Shown: positions 4,616 to 5,391 of the stretch, one piece after another
Layout of the letters: each line of letters opens with the position of its first letter
Position numbering within the stretch: the stretch's first letter is position 1
DNA from: Actinomycetota bacterium
GTDB lineage: Bacteria > Actinomycetota > Thermoleophilia > Gaiellales > Gaiellaceae
Direction: 5' to 3'
Assembly (NCBI GenBank): GCA_003136795.1
Contig: PLDP01000206.1
Location: 1 to 5,391, forward strand
DNA length: 5,391 nt
The notes under the pieces: generated by a model
What the model was told of the DNA's origin: nothing
Database searches by the model: none
The model's input: only the letters and a program-made list of their open reading frames with translations
Position numbers and translations under genes: made by a program

Positions 4616-5391
4616 CAACTCGGCTCGTTCGGCGTCGGTCAGCCCGCGCAGCGGCCCGCGCACGTCCTCGCGCAGCGGCACGCCGCGTGAGCGGACGACG
4701 GCCTTCAGCCCGGCGTGGCGCGGGTAGCGGTCGATGATCGCGCGCAGCTCGCCGGCCGCGGAAGAGTCGCCGCTTCGCACCGCCTCGACGACCACCTCGG
4801 GAAAGGCCGACGCGAGACCGGAGACCGCGCCCGCCGCGCCCGCGGCGAGGCCTTCGCCGATCAGCGCCTCGGCGCCGATGTACACGTCGAGGCCCTCGAG
4901 CAGGTACGGCGCGACCTTGGCGAACGGCGCGTCGCTCACCTTCATGCCGGCCACGTTGTCCACGGTCTCCCGCAGTCGTTCGACGACGGAGACCGGGATC
5001 GCATAGCCGGAGGCCTTCTCGAGCTCGTAGACGTAGAACGGGAGCGGGGCGCAGGCGCGCGCGGCGGCGACGAAATGGGCGAGCAGGGCGTCGTCGTCGA
5101 ACTGGAAGTAGGGCGGCGCGATCACGGCAACGGCCTCCGCCCCGGCCTCGGCCGCGTGGGCGGCGAGCGCGGCGGTGTCGTCGGTGGTCTGGGCGCCGCA
5201 GTGCGCGAGCACGGGCAGCGGGCCGGTAACAGCGTTTGAAAGAGCCCTCTTACGCTCAGAAAGAGATAAGAGCATGCCTTCACCCGTCGTCCCCAGCAGC
5301 AAGACCCCGTCGATCCCGGCATCTCGCAAGTAGATGAGGTACGGATCGAACGCGTCGAGATCGAGCTCCGCCCCGCCTGCGCGGAGAGGCG
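4595..5391 (-). CDS. DHDPS/N-acetylneuraminate lyase family aldolase, 5' end beyond window
   Basis: About 264 residues are visible. The frame is open to the right edge, and ELDLDAFDPYLIYLRDAGIDG just upstream of the first internal start-like codon matches the family N-terminus, so the true start lies outside. Members are class I aldolases with a TIM barrel that join or split pyruvate and an aldehyde through a lysine Schiff base. GTTGEG (from 5293 down) is the family's nucleophile-side motif, PPYF carries a Tyr (5110-5108), YVYELEKASGY carries the catalytic-type Tyr (5029-5027), and GMKVSD holds the Schiff-base Lys (4942-4940). The DapA-type YNxPxRTG is replaced by YELEKASGY, and the Arg that binds the aspartate semialdehyde carboxylate is absent. 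It is therefore probably not lysine-pathway DapA but a relative acting on another 2-keto acid. It ends in TAG inside the convergent small gene. Confidence 0.85.
   Translation of the reverse strand, partial: PLRAGGAELDLDAFDPYLIYLRDAGIDGVLLLGTTGEGMLLSLSERKRALSNAVTGPLPVLAHCGAQTTDDTAALAAHAAEAGAEAVAVIAPPYFQFDDDALLAHFVAAARACAPLPFYVYELEKASGYAIPVSVVERLRETVDNVAGMKVSDAPFAKVAPYLLEGLDVYIGAEALIGEGLAAGAAGAVSGLASAFPEVVVEAVRSGDSSAAGELRAIIDRYPRHAGLKAVVRSRGVPLREDVRGPLRGLTDAERAELLVAVLA

Noticed and set aside
4595..5329. Taking the codon at 5329 as the aldolase start
   Set aside because: It is an internal Leu codon (TTG). The frame continues upstream with family-like sequence to the window edge, so the gene is 5'-truncated here.

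Overview
The window is GC-rich (clearly above 60% by eye). It carries the conserved block rpsF-ssb-rpsR-rplI-dnaB, all on the minus strand. Gene order, GC content, a three-cysteine bS18, an SSB with a Gly-rich linker and DDDIPF tip, and frequent GTG/TTG starts point to a chromosomal segment of a high-GC actinobacterium. A deep-branching lineage such as Thermoleophilia is my guess, not a demonstrated assignment. I see no mobile element, CRISPR array, rRNA or tRNA.

Layout, following minus-strand transcription from right to left. At the right edge is a 5'-truncated DHDPS/N-acetylneuraminate-lyase-family aldolase (minus). It overlaps tail to tail by 21 bp with a small plus-strand gene for a probable single-span membrane protein. 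The 112-bp gap between that small gene and rpsF is a divergent control region; it holds an rpsF leader hairpin and a possible leaderless promoter for the small gene. Then come rpsF (GTG start), ssb, rpsR (TTG start) and rplI (with a long acidic tail), tightly packed.

The 241-bp rplI-dnaB gap is the richest non-coding stretch. It contains a strong 12-bp hairpin just after rplI, a cluster of DnaA-box-like nonamers, a 16-bp dyad, and a perfect GAAC-N4-GTTC LexA/SOS-type palindrome directly abutting a TATACT -10-like element that would drive dnaB.

Downstream of dnaB, three genes are chained by overlapping stop/start codons of 4, 1 and 4 nt: two small, clearly paralogous putative zinc-binding proteins (CxxC...CxxxH), then the start of a PiT/Pho4-like membrane transporter that runs off the left edge. 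The ribosomal proteins and SSB serve translation and single-stranded DNA protection, and DnaB is the replicative helicase. The tandem zinc-finger-like pair has no function I can assign, but it is arranged to be co-translated with the helicase. That pair and the DnaA/LexA-like control region in front of dnaB are the parts most worth following up.
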